Origin: Gracilaria gracilis
Taxonomy: Eukaryota; Rhodophyta; Florideophyceae; Gracilariales; Gracilariaceae
Direction: 5' to 3'
Length of the DNA: 64,000 bases
NCBI GenBank assembly: GCA_030374805.1
Contig: JARGSG010000189.1
Coordinates: 372,001-436,000 of the forward strand
A model generated the notes under the pieces. That model saw only the letters and a list, made by a program, of their open reading frames with translations, was not told where the DNA came from and ran no database searches. Shown here piece by piece: positions 63,745-64,000 of this stretch (the stretch's first letter is position 1; each line of letters opens with the position of its first letter). Made by a program: the position numbers and the translations under genes.

Positions 63745-64000
63745 TTAAATATTCCAATCTCTAACAACCCACTGCTCCGTCGGATGCTCAACTTTGTTGC
63801 AGAGTAATGTGTTTTCAAAAACATTATTCTTAGTTAACTTAGTGAATATATCTGACGGATTATATTCAAAGCGAAGAAAACCAACGTCCAAAGTTTCATG
63901 GCGGTTATAAAATTCCCTCACAGAGCCTATGTCAATGACCAAACGCTTTTCAGCAGTTTCAGATGATTTTGTTATGAAATTGAAAAGACTCATTGAATCC
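63745..64000 (-). pseudogene. Ty1/copia pol C-terminal fragment, cut by window edge
   Basis: Minus-strand frame ending at 63745 and open to the window edge. The pattern EKRLVIDIGSVREFY, then the RFEYNPSDIFTKLT segment, matches the end of copia-type RNase H (lysine-arginine, helix, N-P-x-D-x-x-T-K). After it comes a short tail ending in WNI. The upstream RT should lie beyond 64000. Whether the element is intact cannot be seen. Confidence 0.6.

Overview
This 64-kb window is eukaryotic nuclear DNA. There are spliceosomal introns of 86-99 bp with GTATGT donors and CAG/TAG acceptors, a secreted von Willebrand A protein, a KIX-domain protein, Ty3/gypsy chromoviruses, a PIF/Harbinger-like relic and a Ty1/copia fragment. 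I see no operons, tRNA or rRNA genes. The mixture of compact genes and heavy LTR-element load would fit a red macroalga (Chondrus-like), but that is a guess from general character and not from a diagnostic marker.

Layout. 1-2.9 kb: a module made of a nuclear-localisation-repeat gene (tail only), a 90-bp foldback, a 118-aa ORF and a convergent exonuclease/zinc-repeat gene. 2.9-9 kb: mostly single-copy sequence with a four-exon gene encoding three tandem KIX domains (5.3-6.5 kb) and an intronless secreted VWA protein (8.1-8.9 kb). 9.1-13.37 kb: a second copy of the module, next to a decayed cysteine-rich gene. 13.8-14.6 kb: an intact ORF that looks like a cyclodipeptide synthase. 15.99-27.36 kb: chromovirus 1, on the minus strand, with LTRs, primer-binding site, gag, pol, chromodomain, polypurine tract, and an intact 652-codon gene in ANTISENSE to gag-pol. 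27.36-28.44 kb: a piece of a third gypsy element. 28.44-40.26 kb: chromovirus 2, plus strand, same architecture, with a decayed homologue of the same antisense gene. 40.4-41.1 kb: PIF/Harbinger-type transposase relic in AT-rich DNA. 41.82-45.8 kb: an inverted copy of the 9.3-13.37 kb block. 44-55.4 kb: a tandem array with a period of about 3.365 kb carrying four copies of the nuclear-localisation-repeat gene. 55.6-58.3 kb: cysteine-rich, kinase-like and low-complexity gene remains. 59.0-63.4 kb: two direct copies of a 1.2-1.5-kb segment with an intact 244-aa ORF between them. 63.7-64.0 kb: Ty1/copia tail.

Two results stand out. First, two quite different chromoviruses share a long gene encoded antisense between the chromodomain and the 3' LTR; in element 1 it is fully open although gag-pol is broken in several places, and a TATAAAA box on its strand lies in the adjacent LTR. 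Second, the repeated host module (40-aa bipartite-NLS repeats, foldback, small ORF, DEDDh-like exonuclease with five HCCC zinc repeats) has been copied, inverted and amplified as a unit. Single-gene highlights are the cyclodipeptide-synthase-like ORF and the triple-KIX gene built by exon duplication.
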